From positions 8,123 through 49,952 of the forward strand of contig JAJYIE010000005.1 in the NCBI GenBank assembly GCA_021790255.1: a DNA stretch of 41,830 bases, read 5' to 3'. Positions within the stretch are counted from its first letter, which is position 1. Every line of letters begins with the position of its first letter. This document shows, piece by piece, positions 16,774-24,507 of the stretch. The notes beneath the pieces were generated by a model. The model worked only from the letters and a program-made list of their open reading frames with translations, was not told the origin of the DNA and did no database searches. This DNA comes from a bacterium (GTDB lineage Bacteria; Patescibacteriota; Microgenomatia; Daviesbacterales; UBA10151). Made by a program: the position numbers and the translations under genes.

Positions 16774-17444
16774 TAGAGGGTAAAAGCACCTTCTTCCTTA
16801 CTAATTGCCATATAACGATGTCTGCCCTGTTCAATTTCTTTTTCAAACTTATTGATGGCATCTAGGACTTTCTGAGGGGAATCAACTATCTTAAACACCC
16901 TCATTTCGTCGGGCCGGATCAGCATATTTTTCTGCAAAGCTTTCACAATATTTTTCCAGTAACTACCGTAGAGAATGAGCGGCTTGTGGTGGCCGAGATA
17001 CAACCTGGCCAACCCCCAGGCCATAGCAAACTCAGACAAGGTGCCGGTTGCTCCGTTAAAAACCACGTAAACCTGGCCTTCTCTGAGCAAAGTCATGGTC
17101 CTCTCCAAATAATTGTTGGTTTTTATCTCTTTATCGAGTGGGTTGTTTCTATCCCGGCCTTCGAAGTGGTTGGCATCTTTGGGATAAAAAGTTACGCCAA
17201 TTACAGTTCCGCCGGCTGCTTTTGCTCCCTGGCTTGCTGCCTCCATCACTCCCGGACCGCCTCCATCCACAATAGTGTAACCGGCCTGGGCCAACACGAA
17301 AGCTACCTTAAAAGCATCCTGGTAAACTTTATCGGAAGGTTTAGCGTCGGCAAAACCAAAGCAGGTTACCTGCTGCACGGTACGTGCTTTTTCAGTTTCC
17401 AATGGCCTGCCGAATTTTTTCCAGATTTTCGGTAATTTTTCCAT
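16773..17444 (-). CDS. LOG-family (lysine decarboxylase-like) nucleotide phosphoribohydrolase-like protein
   Basis: A Rossmann-fold protein of the LOG/TIGR00725-TIGR00730 group, whose characterised members cleave nucleoside 5'-monophosphates. 223 aa. The motif VDGGGPGVMEAASQGA (about 61-76) is the family PGxMEA region. The usual PGGxGTxxE is replaced by FNGATGTLSEFAMAWGL (about 128-144), keeping GT and Glu but losing the first glycine pair. Its ATG at 17444 lies 53 bp inside the rpe gene; a shorter start is possible. Release of ribose 5-phosphate would feed the surrounding pentose-phosphate genes, an inference from context. Confidence 0.8.
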   Translation of the reverse strand: MEKLPKIWKKFGRPLETEKARTVQQVTCFGFADAKPSDKVYQDAFKVAFVLAQAGYTIVDGGGPGVMEAASQGAKAAGGTVIGVTFYPKDANHFEGRDRNNPLDKEIKTNNYLERTMTLLREGQVYVVFNGATGTLSEFAMAWGLARLYLGHHKPLILYGSYWKNIVKALQKNMLIRPDEMRVFKIVDSPQKVLDAINKFEKEIEQGRHRYMAISKEEGAFTL

Positions 17445-18060
17445 TTATTAAATGCTCCCCGATCACCAGGTAGTCAGCGCCTGCGTCGGCCAAAGCTTTG
17501 GCGTTGTTTTCATTAATGCCGCCGTCAACTCCTATCAAAAAGTGTAGATTATTTTGCTCCCGAAGTCGAGCGGTCTCTTTAACCTTCCCGACAGTCTCCA
17601 GAATAAACTTCTGGCCTCCGAAACCGGGATGAACTCCCATCACAAGGATAGCATCAGCATCTTCCCAACAACCTTCAACATCATCGACTGCTGTTTCAGG
17701 ATTTAAAGAAAAACCTATTTCTGCCTTGCTAAAAACTTTCACAAAACTCATAAATTCGTTTAAAGCATCCTCTTTAATTTCAAACGGGACAATAAACCGT
17801 TCAACCGGCAGTTTAACCAATTTAAGTGCCGGTGCCTGAGGAAAATCAACCATTAAGTGAGCTTCTTTTCGCAGCGTTGTTGGATACTTAGCCAAAATTT
17901 GGGGACCGACACTTTTGTTTTGCACGAATGTATTGTCCATAAGGTCAATTTGAATCCAGCCATCCGCAAACTGGCCGCTTTTTTCGATCCTGAAGAGCTT
18001 GTCGCGGTATTCTTTCTCAGTAGTTGCCAAAATCGCCGGAATGATTCGAATCTTACTCAT
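17392..18060 (-). CDS. rpe: Ribulose-phosphate 3-epimerase
   Basis: Interconverts ribulose 5-phosphate and xylulose 5-phosphate. From the ATG at 18060 it has 222 aa, with the TIM-barrel motifs IIPAILATTEKEY, IQIDLMDNTFVQN (catalytic Asp), EAHLMVDFP (metal His), LVMGVHPGFGGQKF and IGVDGGINENNAK (second catalytic Asp). It is slightly diverged: it has MDNTFVQN where the classical enzyme has MDGHFVPN. It overlaps rpiB by 8 bp and LOG by 53 bp, in a compact operon. Confidence 0.9.
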   Translation of the reverse strand: MSKIRIIPAILATTEKEYRDKLFRIEKSGQFADGWIQIDLMDNTFVQNKSVGPQILAKYPTTLRKEAHLMVDFPQAPALKLVKLPVERFIVPFEIKEDALNEFMSFVKVFSKAEIGFSLNPETAVDDVEGCWEDADAILVMGVHPGFGGQKFILETVGKVKETARLREQNNLHFLIGVDGGINENNAKALADAGADYLVIGEHLINGKITENLEKIRQAIGN

Positions 18061-18502
18061 GGCTTTCTTCAATCTCTGCCATCTCTTCCAGTCGGCGAAG
18101 GTGCCGTTTTTCCCCGGAAAAAGGTGTAGTCAAAAACGCTTTGACCATCTCCCGGGCCTTTTCTTCTTCTAAAACATCAGCAGGCAAAGCAAGAATATTA
18201 GCTTCTTCGTGCCAGCGGGCCTGAATTGCCCGTGGCAGGTCAAAGGCTAAAGCAGACCTGATCCCTTCAATCTTATTGGCCACCATATCCACACCTGCTC
18301 CCGATCCGCACAAAAGAATTCCCCGGTTTTCAGGCAGACCGGCTACTGCCTCCGCCACTTTTTGCGCAAAAACAACATAGTCATCATCATGGTCAAAGTG
18401 GTCATTGCCCAAGTCAGTAACCTTATAACCTTCATCTAGCAGCCATTTTTTAAGTCGTTCCTTCAGCTCGAAACCGCGGTGGTCTGCCCCCAGGTAAATC
18501 AT
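18053..18502 (-). CDS. rpiB: Ribose-5-phosphate isomerase B
   Basis: Interconverts ribose 5-phosphate and ribulose 5-phosphate. 149 aa, the RpiB length. N-terminal GADHRGFELKERLK, catalytic Cys in GILLCGSGAGVDMVANK (about residue 65), AIQARWHEEANILALPAD. First gene of rpiB-rpe-LOG-tktN-tktC, a complete non-oxidative branch except for transaldolase. Confidence 0.93.
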   Translation of the reverse strand: MIYLGADHRGFELKERLKKWLLDEGYKVTDLGNDHFDHDDDYVVFAQKVAEAVAGLPENRGILLCGSGAGVDMVANKIEGIRSALAFDLPRAIQARWHEEANILALPADVLEEEKAREMVKAFLTTPFSGEKRHLRRLEEMAEIEESHE

Positions 18503-18506
18503 AGAT

Positions 18507-19076
18507 TCATTTTAGCCCAATGAGCTTTTTAAAGACAAGGTAAGTTGCCCTGGCGTCAGAGAGTGCCTGGTGTTTGTCCCCCCGCTCTACTCCCAATACC
18601 TTGCAAACGTTGCTCAGGCTGAATCTTTTAAGGGAAGATTTGCCGTAAAGTTTCAAGTAAGCCATAGAGAGCACATCCAGACGGTGGTAGTGAAAAGGGT
18701 CTAACTTTCCCAGTTCAAAATAAGCTTTCTGCAACATTGCCCAATCAAAAGTAACGTTAAAACCTACCAAAATGCCGTCTGTAGCGAATTCGTCCAGAGC
18801 TTTCAGGGCAGTTTCAACAGAAGTTGCGTCTTTCCATTTCTCCCGGCTATATTCCACCACCTTCAGGGCTTCCGGGTCAGCCGTTTCAAACTTTTTCGGA
18901 TTTACCTTAATTTCCAGTTCACCGAGTATTTTATACGGCTTCCTCGGACTGACCTTCACCGCCCCGATTTCCATAATCTCATGCTTTTCCGCTTCCAGGC
19001 CGCTGGTTTCCAAATCCAGAAAAATGAGCGGTCGCGCCCGGTATTTTAGTGTGCCTGTGTCACTGTTTATATTCAT
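18507..19076 (-). CDS. DnaQ-like 3'-5' exonuclease (DEDDh)
   Basis: A 189-aa stand-alone exonuclease of the DnaQ/PolC-epsilon superfamily. Exo I is FLDLETSGLEAEKHEIMEIG (Asp and Glu at about 19 and 21). Exo II is VGFNVTFDWAMLQ. Exo III is HQALSDARATYLVF with the DEDDh histidine. It ends shortly after the domain, so it lacks polymerase or helicase parts. It may proofread or process nucleic acids. The ATG at 19076 is preferred to TTG at 19085. The stop lies 4 bp before rpiB, so they are probably co-transcribed. Confidence 0.9.
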   Translation of the reverse strand: MNINSDTGTLKYRARPLIFLDLETSGLEAEKHEIMEIGAVKVSPRKPYKILGELEIKVNPKKFETADPEALKVVEYSREKWKDATSVETALKALDEFATDGILVGFNVTFDWAMLQKAYFELGKLDPFHYHRLDVLSMAYLKLYGKSSLKRFSLSNVCKVLGVERGDKHQALSDARATYLVFKKLIGLK

Positions 19077-19105
19077 GGTAGTCAATCTGATATATTATGA
19101 CAGAG

Positions 19106-19134
19106 TTGACTGGTAATACAAGCGGTGATATAAA
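19106..19134 (+). promoter_or_regulatory. Strong promoter upstream of a short terminated transcript
   Basis: -35 TTGACT (19106-19111), 17-bp spacer, -10 TATAAA (19129-19134). Directed away from the exonuclease gene; the only element before the terminator at 19167 is a short hairpin. Confidence 0.6.
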
Positions 19135-19140
19135 AACATT

Positions 19141-19191
19141 ACCTATTTCTGATAGGGTTCTCAAAGAAACTCGCTTCGTGCGAGTTTTTTT
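19141..19191 (+). ncRNA. Putative ~50-nt small RNA or terminated leader
   Basis: Starting about 7 nt after a TATAAA -10, the transcript would contain hairpin CCTAT-TTCTG-ATAGG (19142-19156) and then a terminator hairpin with a T-run ending at 19191. There is no reading frame inside. It could be an independent sRNA or an attenuated leader of the Fic gene, which starts 60 bp later. Confidence 0.45.
19167..19191 (+). terminator. Rho-independent terminator
   Basis: Perfect stem AAACTCGC-TTCGT-GCGAGTTT followed by TTTT: an 8-bp stem with a 5-nt loop and a plus-strand T-run. Confidence 0.85.
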
Positions 19192-19198
19192 GAAGGCT

Positions 19199-19226
19199 TT
19201 GCACATTAAATTGCGTGCTTTTTGCG
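19199..19226 (+). repeat. Phased TTGCR repeat, upstream copy (fic promoter)
   Basis: TTGCA (19199), TTGCG (19211) and TTGCG (19222), spaced 12 and 11 bp, so on one DNA face. The block lies just upstream of a TATAAT (19238-19243) next to the fic start. A related copy follows the gene at 20313-20340; a 26-bp alignment of the two (19201-19226 and 20315-20340) has 21 identities. Confidence 0.7.
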
Positions 19227-19251
19227 TGATAGTATAGTATAATACAGAGGT

Positions 19252-20307
19252 ATGTTTAGACCAAAATATATTATTACACCGGATGCCCTAAATGCCATCA
19301 GTGAAATTGCTGGGATTAAAGCCCTGGTGGAGAAATCGCGTGTTTTGCCTCTAAACGAAGCCCAGCTTCGCCGCCAGGCTATTATCCGCATGACCCATAC
19401 CTCCACCTCTATCGAGGGCAACAAGCTGGCTGAGTTTCAAGTAGATAAAGTTTTATCGGGAATGTCTGTGATAGCTGACCCGAAAAGCATCCAGGAAGTA
19501 AAAAACTACCAGGACGCGCTTAAGGAAGTTGAGGTTTTGGCTGCCCAAAGCAGTCCTCTGACCCTGGAAAAGATCCTTCATTTGCATTCCGTTTTGATGC
19601 ACAGTTTGGTAGAAAGGGAGAAGTGTGGCCACTTACGCCCTGATACGATCTATCTGGTTGATGATCTGGGGGATGGCCGGGAAGTACTCCGCTTTGAGGG
19701 GCCGCCGGCCAAAAAAATTCTTTATCTTTTAAATGGGCTGTTAGTTTGGCTGGCCAAGTCGGAGAAAGAAGAGCTGCATCCGATACTTCGGGCAGGAATT
19801 TTCCATGTTCAGTTTGTTACTATTCACCCTTTCACAGACGGCAATGGCCGGATGGCCCGCCTGCTTACAAATTTAATTCTTTTTAAAAGCGGCTGGGATT
19901 TTCGCAAAATTTTGGTGCTGGAGGATTTTTATAACCGTAACAGGACGAATTATTACAATGCCTTAAACTTTGTCCAGGGAGATCGCTATCATGAAGGAGA
20001 AGACCTTACTCCCTGGTTGGAGTATTTCATTGCCGGGTTTTTAACTGAAGCCCGCAAAGTAGCTGAAACCATTACTTCCATCGGCTTTGCCCCTATCACC
20101 GATGATAATCCCCAGATTTTGCTGGATCATGACGAGATTAAACTGGTTGATTTTATCACGACTACCGGGAGACTCACCAGCAAAGATACTGAGGAAGTTT
20201 TGTCCATTCCAAAGCGGACTGCACAATTTAAGCTAAAACGGCTGGTGGAAAAAGGGTTAATTAAAACTCAAGGCAACGGCCCAAGCACTTATTACGCACT
20301 AAAGTAA
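19252..20307 (+). CDS. Fic-family AMP transferase with C-terminal winged helix
   Basis: Fic enzymes transfer AMP or other nucleotide moieties onto Tyr/Ser/Thr of target proteins. 351 aa. The N-terminal inhibitory helix carries STSIEGN (51-57, Glu55), so activity is probably autoinhibited (class II). The catalytic motif is HPFTDGNGRMAR (His192). The last 60 residues are a helix-turn-helix (RLTSKDTEEVLSIPKRTAQ...LVEKGLIKTQG), typical of Fic-HTH proteins that may bind their own operator. The ATG follows AGAGGT directly and a TATAAT lies 8 bp upstream, so the mRNA is probably leaderless. The gene is flanked by a repeated TTGCR array. Confidence 0.93.
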   Translation: MFRPKYIITPDALNAISEIAGIKALVEKSRVLPLNEAQLRRQAIIRMTHTSTSIEGNKLAEFQVDKVLSGMSVIADPKSIQEVKNYQDALKEVEVLAAQSSPLTLEKILHLHSVLMHSLVEREKCGHLRPDTIYLVDDLGDGREVLRFEGPPAKKILYLLNGLLVWLAKSEKEELHPILRAGIFHVQFVTIHPFTDGNGRMARLLTNLILFKSGWDFRKILVLEDFYNRNRTNYYNALNFVQGDRYHEGEDLTPWLEYFIAGFLTEARKVAETITSIGFAPITDDNPQILLDHDEIKLVDFITTTGRLTSKDTEEVLSIPKRTAQFKLKRLVEKGLIKTQGNGPSTYYALK

Positions 20308-20312
20308 GAATG

Positions 20313-20340
20313 TTGCGCATTAATTTGCGCGATTATTGCG
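20313..20340 (+). repeat. Phased TTGCG repeat, downstream copy
   Basis: TTGCG at 20313, 20325 and 20336, with 12- and 11-bp steps, the same spacing as upstream of fic. It lies between the fic stop and the tRNA-Gln promoter. Confidence 0.7.
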
Positions 20341-20364
20341 CTGCTGCTCCCTACCCCTCAAAGA

Positions 20365-20393
20365 TTGCCCGAAAGCTGCCCATCAGGTATAAT
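20365..20393 (+). promoter_or_regulatory. Promoter of tRNA-Gln
   Basis: -35 TTGCCC (20365-20370), 17-bp spacer, -10 TATAAT (20388-20393), 21 bp before the tRNA 5' end. Confidence 0.65.
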
Positions 20394-20414
20394 TTTACAT
20401 GCCCTTCCTCATAC

Positions 20415-20488
20415 TGCGGGATCGTCTAATGGTAGGACGATGGACTTTGGATCCATCTATCATGGTTCGAATCCATGTCCCGCAGCCA
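20415..20488 (+). tRNA. tRNA-Gln (anticodon TTG)
   Basis: A complete cloverleaf: acceptor TGCGGGA/TCCCGCA, D-arm GTC...GAC with AATGG loop, anticodon stem ATGGA/TCCAT with loop CTTTGGA (anticodon TTG), T-arm CATGG-TTCGAAT-CCATG, discriminator G, and encoded CCA (20486-20488). Its 3' end is the junction with the integrative element. Confidence 0.95.
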
Positions 20489-21970
20489 ATCTCCTGATTT
20501 TTGGTAGTTTAGTACCGCTTGGAAGATTGTATTGAAGCTAAATTTGAGTTTTTTGTCCATTAAAGAGAGGTTCGAAAATACTAAATTACACAGGTACCTT
20601 TTCTCCTCTGGCTTTCGAACCTGATAGATTTCTGAAGCTCGATTTGCTACATCTAGTATCAAACAACCAAAGTCCACATATTTTTCATCAGCAACAGAAT
20701 GTTCTTTAATCCGGGTTTCAATATCAGATCTTTCTGATAGGTATTGTTCTCTCTTCCGGTGGTACGTGGTCTCATCGATTTCTCCATCCAATTTATCGTC
20801 ATATATTTCGTCAAGCCATTTGGTTACCCGATTAAGACTTGTTCTTAATTCGCGTACGGCATTGTTACGAAATTCAACTTCATCCTTATGGCTTTCTTTA
20901 AGCTTATTTTTGAGCCACTCTGTCGTTTTCTCGCCTAAAGAAAGCGTACTAAGGAGCCCCTCGATCTGTTTATCAATCTCTTCTTCTCGGACCATTCCAT
21001 GCTGGTTACAGGGCTTGTAGTGGGTGCAATGATAGTAAACCCAGAGGTGCTCCTTTCCATTGCCTTTATTCTTTTTAGTCTTCTCCTCTCCGGTGATCTG
21101 GTAATTGCACTCTCCACATTTCATTAAGCCTTTATAGGTTAGCTCGTGCTTTGCATAAACTGGAATAACTTCACCGTTTTTAGTCCTATTTAGCATCTCT
21201 TGAACACGATCAAAAAGTTGTTTATCAATCAAGGGTTGATGTTTGCCTTCATAAAGATGATTATTCCACCGTAATATTCCGTAATAAATTGGGTTTGTTA
21301 AGATTTTGAAAATTAGACTTTTTACGAGAGGCCTGCCTAGACTAGTCTGCATGCCTTCTTTATAGAGGCTTATTCTTAGGGTCTGAAGTGAGTGTGAGCC
21401 TGCGGCATATAACTCAAAGGCTTTTCTAATGAAGCTAGCCATCGGTTCATCGGGAACTAATAATTTATTAACTTTTTTGTAACCAGTTGGAGACATTCCA
21501 CCAGGCCACTTACCTTCTTCCAACATACCTCGCTGGCCTTTTTTAACTTCATCAGATAAATTGTCGATGTAATTTTTTGCTAGCACGGCTTTTATATCAA
21601 ATTGAAATTTAGCATGTGAATTTGAAGTTTTACTTAAAACAAAATTGTCTCTGGAAAAGACAAAGGTTATGTCATGATCATATACCAAATCATAAGCTAA
21701 AGTAACGTCTTTTAGGTTTCTACTTAGCCTATCTGGCTTTTCGATGTATACGAACTTAATATTAGGGTGTTTTTTGAGGTATTCAACAGCTTCGTGAAAC
21801 TCATCTCTTTTCTCGCTAGCCTTGGCCGATTCGATGATGTTAAATTCTTTAACAATCTTTCTGCCGTCACGCTCCGCTATCTCTCGGTTTAATTTGGCTT
21901 GTTGGGGCAAGGAATACCCCTCATCCTGTCTTTGACTAGAGATTCTATTTATAGAAACTGCTTCTTCCAT
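20426..21970 (-). CDS. Large serine recombinase (integrase)
   Basis: Site-specific recombinase that likely integrates the element. 514 aa. Resolvase catalytic domain with nucleophile in INRISSQRQDEGYSLPQQ (Ser11) and the EKPDRLSRN motif. The Recombinase domain runs from about 155 (GGMSPTGYKK). The zinc ribbon is CGECNY...CTHYKPC (Cys285, 288, 315, 321), followed by a coiled-coil region (about 350-440). The last 20 residues (495-514) are translated from the antisense of tRNA-Gln and end inside it at 20426, so this C-terminus is created by the integration junction. The ATG directly follows the stop of the gene upstream. Confidence 0.93.
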   Translation of the reverse strand: MEEAVSINRISSQRQDEGYSLPQQAKLNREIAERDGRKIVKEFNIIESAKASEKRDEFHEAVEYLKKHPNIKFVYIEKPDRLSRNLKDVTLAYDLVYDHDITFVFSRDNFVLSKTSNSHAKFQFDIKAVLAKNYIDNLSDEVKKGQRGMLEEGKWPGGMSPTGYKKVNKLLVPDEPMASFIRKAFELYAAGSHSLQTLRISLYKEGMQTSLGRPLVKSLIFKILTNPIYYGILRWNNHLYEGKHQPLIDKQLFDRVQEMLNRTKNGEVIPVYAKHELTYKGLMKCGECNYQITGEEKTKKNKGNGKEHLWVYYHCTHYKPCNQHGMVREEEIDKQIEGLLSTLSLGEKTTEWLKNKLKESHKDEVEFRNNAVRELRTSLNRVTKWLDEIYDDKLDGEIDETTYHRKREQYLSERSDIETRIKEHSVADEKYVDFGCLILDVANRASEIYQVRKPEEKRYLCNLVFSNLSLMDKKLKFSFNTIFQAVLNYQKSGDWLRDMDSNHDRWIQSPSSYH

Positions 21971-22207
21971 TTATTTTATTTTGTTCTCCTTATTTTGGGT
22001 ATTCAATGGGTTATCCGGAACGGTTTTAGAACCTTTAGCCTCAAGCCGTACCTGGTGGTCTTCTTGATTGAATTTAATTAAAGTTTCGAAGAATTGGAAA
22101 AGACTAAAAGCCGATTGATAAAGCTCCTCCCCCTCCAACTTAATGCCATAATCCTTAAAGACAGCTATTTGGAAGGCCTGTAAATCTTCCTTCGATAGAT
22201 TATGCAT
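21971..22207 (-). CDS. Small mobile-element protein, unknown
   Basis: 78 aa from the ATG at 22207 (MHNLSKEDLQAFQIAVFKDY). Not recognised. It is acidic in its first half, with an aromatic helix YQSAFSLFQFFETLIKF near the middle and a basic, asparagine-rich tail. It overlaps the ATPase gene end by 8 bp and abuts the recombinase start, so it is co-translated with both. A regulator or recombination directionality factor is possible from position only. Confidence 0.7.
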   Translation of the reverse strand: MHNLSKEDLQAFQIAVFKDYGIKLEGEELYQSAFSLFQFFETLIKFNQEDHQVRLEAKGSKTVPDNPLNTQNKENKIK

Positions 22208-23759
22208 GTTGTCCGTTTTCCTCCGCCCACTTGGTTCCTTCTCCAAAAATCTCCTTACAGGCTTCCAGCTGCTCATCCTCGGTTAGCTGATCAATGGTTT
22301 TAGCCTCTACCCCACCATCCGACTCACTATTGTTTTGACCTGGGGAAACCGTGAGTGAGGTAGTGGGGTAAATGAGAATTTTCCTCTTATCATCTGGGTC
22401 AGATTCCTGAGTAATAAGCCCTACTGTTTCTAAAAGTGGGAGAATTTGCTGCCTTAGCATCCAGTCGGCCATAATCCTGCCATAAACCTGGTAATGTTTA
22501 TCTGCAATGTCTTTTCTAGTTAAACCCACTAGCCCCTCACCAATATTTTGTACCCCCTGGTTCTTTTCTAAAAATTTAGGGATGATGACTTCTTTAAAGA
22601 TATTCAGTACATAAGGGGGTAAATTAAGCTCCTGGCTTTCTGATACTAAGTCCCAAATCCTAAATGCCTCCCTAATATCCTCCTCGTTAGCTGTAATTAC
22701 AACTCCATTCCGTTCCCTAAACCAAAGATTTAGTAGAGCAAAAATTTTCGTTAAAGAAATTATCCTGTTTACATCCCGTTGATGCCTTGGCTTAAAAGTC
22801 TTGATTCTCTCTAAAAGTAGTGTTTTAAACAGCTCAGGATTGCTTAACTTTATCTCAGCTATTTTTTCTTGCTTTATGGCTAAAATTCTCTGGATAAACC
22901 GTTGCCTTTTAGGATCGGAATTAAGCTCATTTTTATAGCTAAAAGAATCAGCTTCCTTTTTAATCTTTTCAAAAATTGCTTGTCTTATCTTTTCCTGGTT
23001 AATCTCTGGTGAAAGCAAAAGGAACCTAGTTGCCTCCTGCTCGTCCAAATTCAACCCTGCTGTACAGAAGATGACAGCCGGGAATCCCTTGAGGTAAATA
23101 TTCTTAGTTCTCAAACCCACTTTTTGAGACTTATCAGTAATCTTAATGAGAATCTCCTTCTTGTCGTGGGACAAAAGAGGCCTAAGATGCTGGAGTAACT
23201 GAGTGTGAGGTTGATCCAAGAAGATAAGGATTTTTCTGGAAAGATCAACAGTATAGCCTTGTTTCTCTTTATCAAATGCCCCAATTGAGTGGAAAAAAGC
23301 TGTTGGGGAACAGTAGCCCACCTCTATGACATCCTTCTCTGGGAAAAGACTGGCTATCTCAGTCGGGATAAATGATTTACCTGAAGAAGAAGGGGCGTTA
23401 AAGCTAATATTTAGCTGACAGTTTTCAGTATAAGCGGATATTTCAGTAAAAAAGGTTAGTAGTTTATTAGTCTCATCTTTTTTGATTGTCTGTCCCAAAA
23501 CGTCAACAATTTCAGCAGCAGTAATTGGCTTAAATCCTGAGGTATCAACTGGTTCTTCTCCCCCGTCAAATTCGTTCAGTTCCTTTAATCCCTGTTCCGC
23601 TTTTTTCTTAGCTCTCTCCTGTTCAAATCTTAAAAGTCGTTCTTGTAAGGGAAATTCTCCTTCCAACTCCGCTAGCCTTTTTTGAGTTTTTCCTTCCTGT
23701 TTTTTATTGAATCTTGCTTCAAACTCCTGGTAAGTTTCATTTTTATCTTGATTGTCCAT
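22200..23759 (-). CDS. AAA+-like ATPase of a mobile element (replication helicase/primase-like)
   Basis: 519 aa. A charged coiled-coil N-terminus (about 10-65), then a P-loop NAPSSSGKS (Lys128), a Walker B ILIFLDQP (Asp182), a sensor-like strand AVIFCTA, and an arginine-finger candidate EATRFLLLSPE. The C-terminal part resembles a winged helix. The architecture recalls the ATPase part of plasmid or phage replication helicases, but no primase motif is seen. It could drive element replication or maintenance. Family assignment is uncertain. Confidence 0.75.
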   Translation of the reverse strand: MDNQDKNETYQEFEARFNKKQEGKTQKRLAELEGEFPLQERLLRFEQERAKKKAEQGLKELNEFDGGEEPVDTSGFKPITAAEIVDVLGQTIKKDETNKLLTFFTEISAYTENCQLNISFNAPSSSGKSFIPTEIASLFPEKDVIEVGYCSPTAFFHSIGAFDKEKQGYTVDLSRKILIFLDQPHTQLLQHLRPLLSHDKKEILIKITDKSQKVGLRTKNIYLKGFPAVIFCTAGLNLDEQEATRFLLLSPEINQEKIRQAIFEKIKKEADSFSYKNELNSDPKRQRFIQRILAIKQEKIAEIKLSNPELFKTLLLERIKTFKPRHQRDVNRIISLTKIFALLNLWFRERNGVVITANEEDIREAFRIWDLVSESQELNLPPYVLNIFKEVIIPKFLEKNQGVQNIGEGLVGLTRKDIADKHYQVYGRIMADWMLRQQILPLLETVGLITQESDPDDKRKILIYPTTSLTVSPGQNNSESDGGVEAKTIDQLTEDEQLEACKEIFGEGTKWAEENGQHA

Positions 23760-23760
23760 A

Positions 23761-24006
23761 TTAACCTCCGTAAATCCTGCTTTTCAAAAAACGCTGATTT
23801 TCAAAAAAGGAGATCGGCTCTATCCTTAATTCTTTTTTCCAAAATTTCGATAAAATTTCGTCAAAATCGCCGTCAGTACGCAAGAACGAGAAGGTAGCTT
23901 TACCATGAAAATCTTTTACTACGTTGTCTAATGGGATACCTAAAGAGATTAATGTTGCCGATAAGGCAAAGGACTTTGTTTCGAAATACTTGTTATCTTT
24001 ATTCAT
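23761..24006 (-). CDS. DUF5659-like small protein
   Basis: 81 aa. The opening NKYFETKSFALSATLISLGI and the KATFSFLRTDGD strand resemble the DUF5659 family found in mobile elements of uncultured bacteria. Function unknown. It starts the minus-strand operon DUF5659-ATPase-small ORF-recombinase, with a 1-bp gap to the ATPase gene. It may be a regulator, by position. Confidence 0.65.
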   Translation of the reverse strand: MNKDNKYFETKSFALSATLISLGIPLDNVVKDFHGKATFSFLRTDGDFDEILSKFWKKELRIEPISFFENQRFLKSRIYGG

Positions 24007-24150
24007 ATTTATTGGTTTCTAATCAATTTTATGGAGTAATTAGCCCCTCTTTATACAAAAAGTTAATGTAAGAGTTATGTAAGAAATTATTTAGCTTCGA
24101 GTGGGGGTTCCTAAATTCGTAACATTTATCCTCATCCATATAGTGTCAAG

Positions 24151-24176
24151 AAATTATATTGAGTAGACGTGTGGGG
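24151..24176. repeat. Direct repeat, left copy flanking cargo genes
   Basis: AAATTATATTGAGT, 6 bp, GTGGGG. The partner copy at 26054-26076 differs at one base of the first block and has a 3-bp spacer. A CCTCAT lies upstream of both. Confidence 0.5.
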
Positions 24177-24189
24177 TAAAATCGTATTT

Positions 24190-24411
24190 TTAGCTATTTG
24201 GAGACATGTACCCGATAATAGCAAATAATAACAAAAAGCCACCAATAACGATTAATGCTCCTTCGAAAAGATTAAAATTATTCTTAATTTCTGTCTCTGG
24301 TTCTTTCTTCTCCCAATAATAATTCAAAGATTGTTGAATGGGTATTAAAGGTAATACCGAAAGGAAACCCAGTAAGGCGTAAGCATCTGGAAAACGTGAA
24401 AGTGAACTCAA
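24190..24411 (-). CDS. Small two-helix membrane protein, unknown
   Basis: 73 aa. Helices at about 11-27 and 49-69 and a charged loop EKKEPETEIKNN. Not recognised. It is the only minus-strand gene between the two direct-repeat copies. The start is uncertain: the upstream sequence shows no good ribosome-binding site on this strand. Confidence 0.5.
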   Translation of the reverse strand: MSSLSRFPDAYALLGFLSVLPLIPIQQSLNYYWEKKEPETEIKNNFNLFEGALIVIGGFLLLFAIIGYMSPNS

Positions 24412-24507
24412 AAGGAGATAACTAATACTTAAAAGAATGGGGCAGTAAATTGGCTTAAAGCAGATTAGGAGGTGAGCATATGAAAAATCGAAAAGGAATC
24501 GACTGTT

